A program made the translations under genes and the position numbers. Below, in pieces: positions 62,673 through 64,000 of a stretch of DNA of 64,000 nt (position 1 is its first letter; every line of letters starts with the position of its first letter). The notes below the pieces were generated by a model, which saw only the letters and a list, made by a program, of their open reading frames with translations, had not been told where the DNA came from and ran no database searches. Location: contig NZ_CP044545.1 in NCBI RefSeq assembly GCF_008935075.1, forward strand, positions 1,019,501-1,083,500. The letters run 5' to 3'. This DNA is from Pradoshia sp. D12. Lineage in GTDB: Bacteria > Bacillota > Bacilli > Bacillales > Pradoshiaceae.

Positions 62673-63929
62673 ATGGATTTGATAGTAGACATATTAAGTA
62701 CTCCGGCGATTTTGGTTGGTTTATTCGCTCTGATTGGTTTATTGCTGCAGAAAAGAGCAGCTACTGAGGTTGTATCTGGAACATTAAAGACAATTATGGG
62801 CTTCCTGATTATTGGTGCTGGTGCAACTGTCATTACGGGTTCACTCTATTTCTTTGGAAAAATGTTAGAGAAGGGCTTCGATATAGATGGTGTTATCCCG
62901 AACAACGAAGCGATCGTTGCGATGGCTCAAAATGCTTTTGGTACTGAAACAGCTTTAATCATGTTGTTAGGTATGATTATTAATATCCTCTTAGCTCGCT
63001 TCACTCCATTTAAATATATATTCTTAACAGGACACCATATTATGTTTATGGCTTGTTTGTTAGCAGTCGTATTATCGACAGGCGGACTAGATGGAGCAGC
63101 TTTAATTATAATTGGGTCTATTATTCTAGGATTATTAATGGTTTTAAGTCCAGCCCTGCTACAGCCCTTTGTTAGAAGGATTACAGGTAATGATGACATT
63201 GCGATCGGTCACTTTGGTTCATTCGGATATTGGGTTGCTGGATTAGTAGGTAAAGGAGCAGGGAATAGAGCTAAGTCAACAGAAGATATTCGAGTGCCAA
63301 GAAGTTTAGGATTCCTTAGAGATACATCCGTAGCAATCTCCTTAACTATGTTAGTTATGTTCTTTATCGTTTCGATTGCTGCTGGTCCAGCTTACATTGA
63401 AAATGAGTTGAGCGGCGGTCAAAACTTTATTGTATTTTGCCTTATCCAAGCAATCACGTTCGCTGCAGGTGTTTATATCGTTTTAGCGGGTGTTCGATTA
63501 TTATTAGCAGAAATCATTCCTGCCTTCAAAGGGGTAGCGGACAAAGTTGTTCCTCATGCTAAACCGGCATTGGATGTACCAGTGGTGTTCCCTTTCGCCC
63601 CAAATGCAGTCATTATTGGTTTTATTTTTAGCTTTCTCGGAGGTATTATAAGTATGTTTTTACTTCCGTTATTTGGCTTGAAAGTAATTGTTCCTGGTCT
63701 AGTACCACACTTCTTTTGCGGAGCAACAGCTGGTGTATTCGGAAACGCTACAGGCGGCAGAAGAGGAGCTATGTTAGGTGCATTTGTTAACGGTATTCTG
63801 ATCAGCTTCTTGCCAGCATTATTACTACCGGTCTTAGGAGACTTAGGTTTTGAAGGTACAACATTTGGCGATACCGATTTCGCGATCGTGGGTATTTTCT
63901 TAGGATATTTAATGAAACTATTTATGTAG
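62673..63929 (+). CDS. PTS ascorbate-type EIIC permease (UlaA/SgaT family)
   Basis: This 418-residue membrane permease of the SgaT/UlaA family has the helices LVGLFALIGLLLQKRAATEV and GFLIIGAGATVITGSL, the conserved GHHIMFMACLLAVVL, and GVFGNATGGRRGAMLGAFVN. Its N-terminus overlaps closely with EIIB. It forms the sugar channel of an ascorbate-type PTS. No dehydrogenase or lactonase gene is yet visible; the window ends 70 bases later. Confidence 0.92.
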   Translation: MDLIVDILSTPAILVGLFALIGLLLQKRAATEVVSGTLKTIMGFLIIGAGATVITGSLYFFGKMLEKGFDIDGVIPNNEAIVAMAQNAFGTETALIMLLGMIINILLARFTPFKYIFLTGHHIMFMACLLAVVLSTGGLDGAALIIIGSIILGLLMVLSPALLQPFVRRITGNDDIAIGHFGSFGYWVAGLVGKGAGNRAKSTEDIRVPRSLGFLRDTSVAISLTMLVMFFIVSIAAGPAYIENELSGGQNFIVFCLIQAITFAAGVYIVLAGVRLLLAEIIPAFKGVADKVVPHAKPALDVPVVFPFAPNAVIIGFIFSFLGGIISMFLLPLFGLKVIVPGLVPHFFCGATAGVFGNATGGRRGAMLGAFVNGILISFLPALLLPVLGDLGFEGTTFGDTDFAIVGIFLGYLMKLFM

Positions 63930-64000
63930 ATGCTAGAAAAGCATCGAACAACAGAAGAAGTGATAAATATTTTAGTTTTAAATGAGTTTTAACGCAAAAA

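Noticed and set aside
63930-63992. 20-codon frame directly after the EIIC gene
   Set aside because: Too short, no ribosome binding site; the window ends before any context can help.

Overview
This is an AT-rich chromosomal window from a spore-forming member of the Bacillaceae. Evidence for this includes spoVA genes, spoVIF, a YjcZ peptide, a CotF-type coat protein, a CotA laccase, and a yjcD-yjcF-yjcG-yjcH block in the Bacillus subtilis order. LexA, PerR and MhqR operators of the Bacillus type also occur. No rRNA, tRNA, CRISPR array or prophage was seen. Most of the window is ordinary chromosome with small accessory pieces between conserved blocks.

Layout. 0-5 kb: the end of the spoVA operon, a 1251-residue helicase-nuclease fusion, and a GC-rich 85-bp tandem palindromic repeat. 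5-12 kb: GNAT enzymes and the yjc sporulation/repair block, ending with a PgpA-like enzyme. 11.9-14.3 kb: a tiny WYL-like gene under two perfect LexA boxes, a coat protein, an SRAP abasic-site protein, a 26-residue membrane peptide and a KGG stress protein. 14.3-18 kb: a YqcI/YcgG protein, two tandem ATP-grasp ligases (the second frameshifted) and a TIGR01777 epimerase. 18.2-18.4 kb: a candidate structured small RNA. 19-22.5 kb: a secreted phosphodiester glycosidase with four near-identical SH3b repeats, and a DAACS symporter.

23.5-28.8 kb is the most interesting part. A four-gene polyamine operon (Orn/Lys/Arg decarboxylase, SpeE, carboxyspermidine-type dehydrogenase, carboxynorspermidine decarboxylase) is preceded by a folded leader RNA and an intrinsic terminator. 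This looks like an attenuator or riboswitch of no class I recognise. 29-36 kb: membrane proteins, a YdhK lipoprotein, a YkoG/YkoH-like two-component system with a PepSY protein, and a DHA2 drug exporter followed by about 1.1 kb without a clear gene. 37-39 kb: yceI and the dioxygenase mhqO, both under MhqR-type palindromes. 39-41.7 kb: a YheO-type regulator with the two L-serine dehydratase subunits.

41.7-49.7 kb: CotA, a PadR regulator, a catalase behind a near-perfect PerR box, and a CueP copper lipoprotein. 49.9-54.5 kb: an M20 hydrolase, a VOC protein and an SsuABC-like importer in one operon. 56.3-58.1 kb: a complete IS1595-type element with intact ends, an exact 8-bp target duplication and a passenger gene. 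58.2-60.4 kb: a CoxG-like protein and a KstD-like flavoprotein broken by one extra base. 60.7-64 kb: a membrane gene split by an amber codon, a nucleoside deoxyribosyltransferase and an ascorbate-type PTS (IIA-IIB-IIC).
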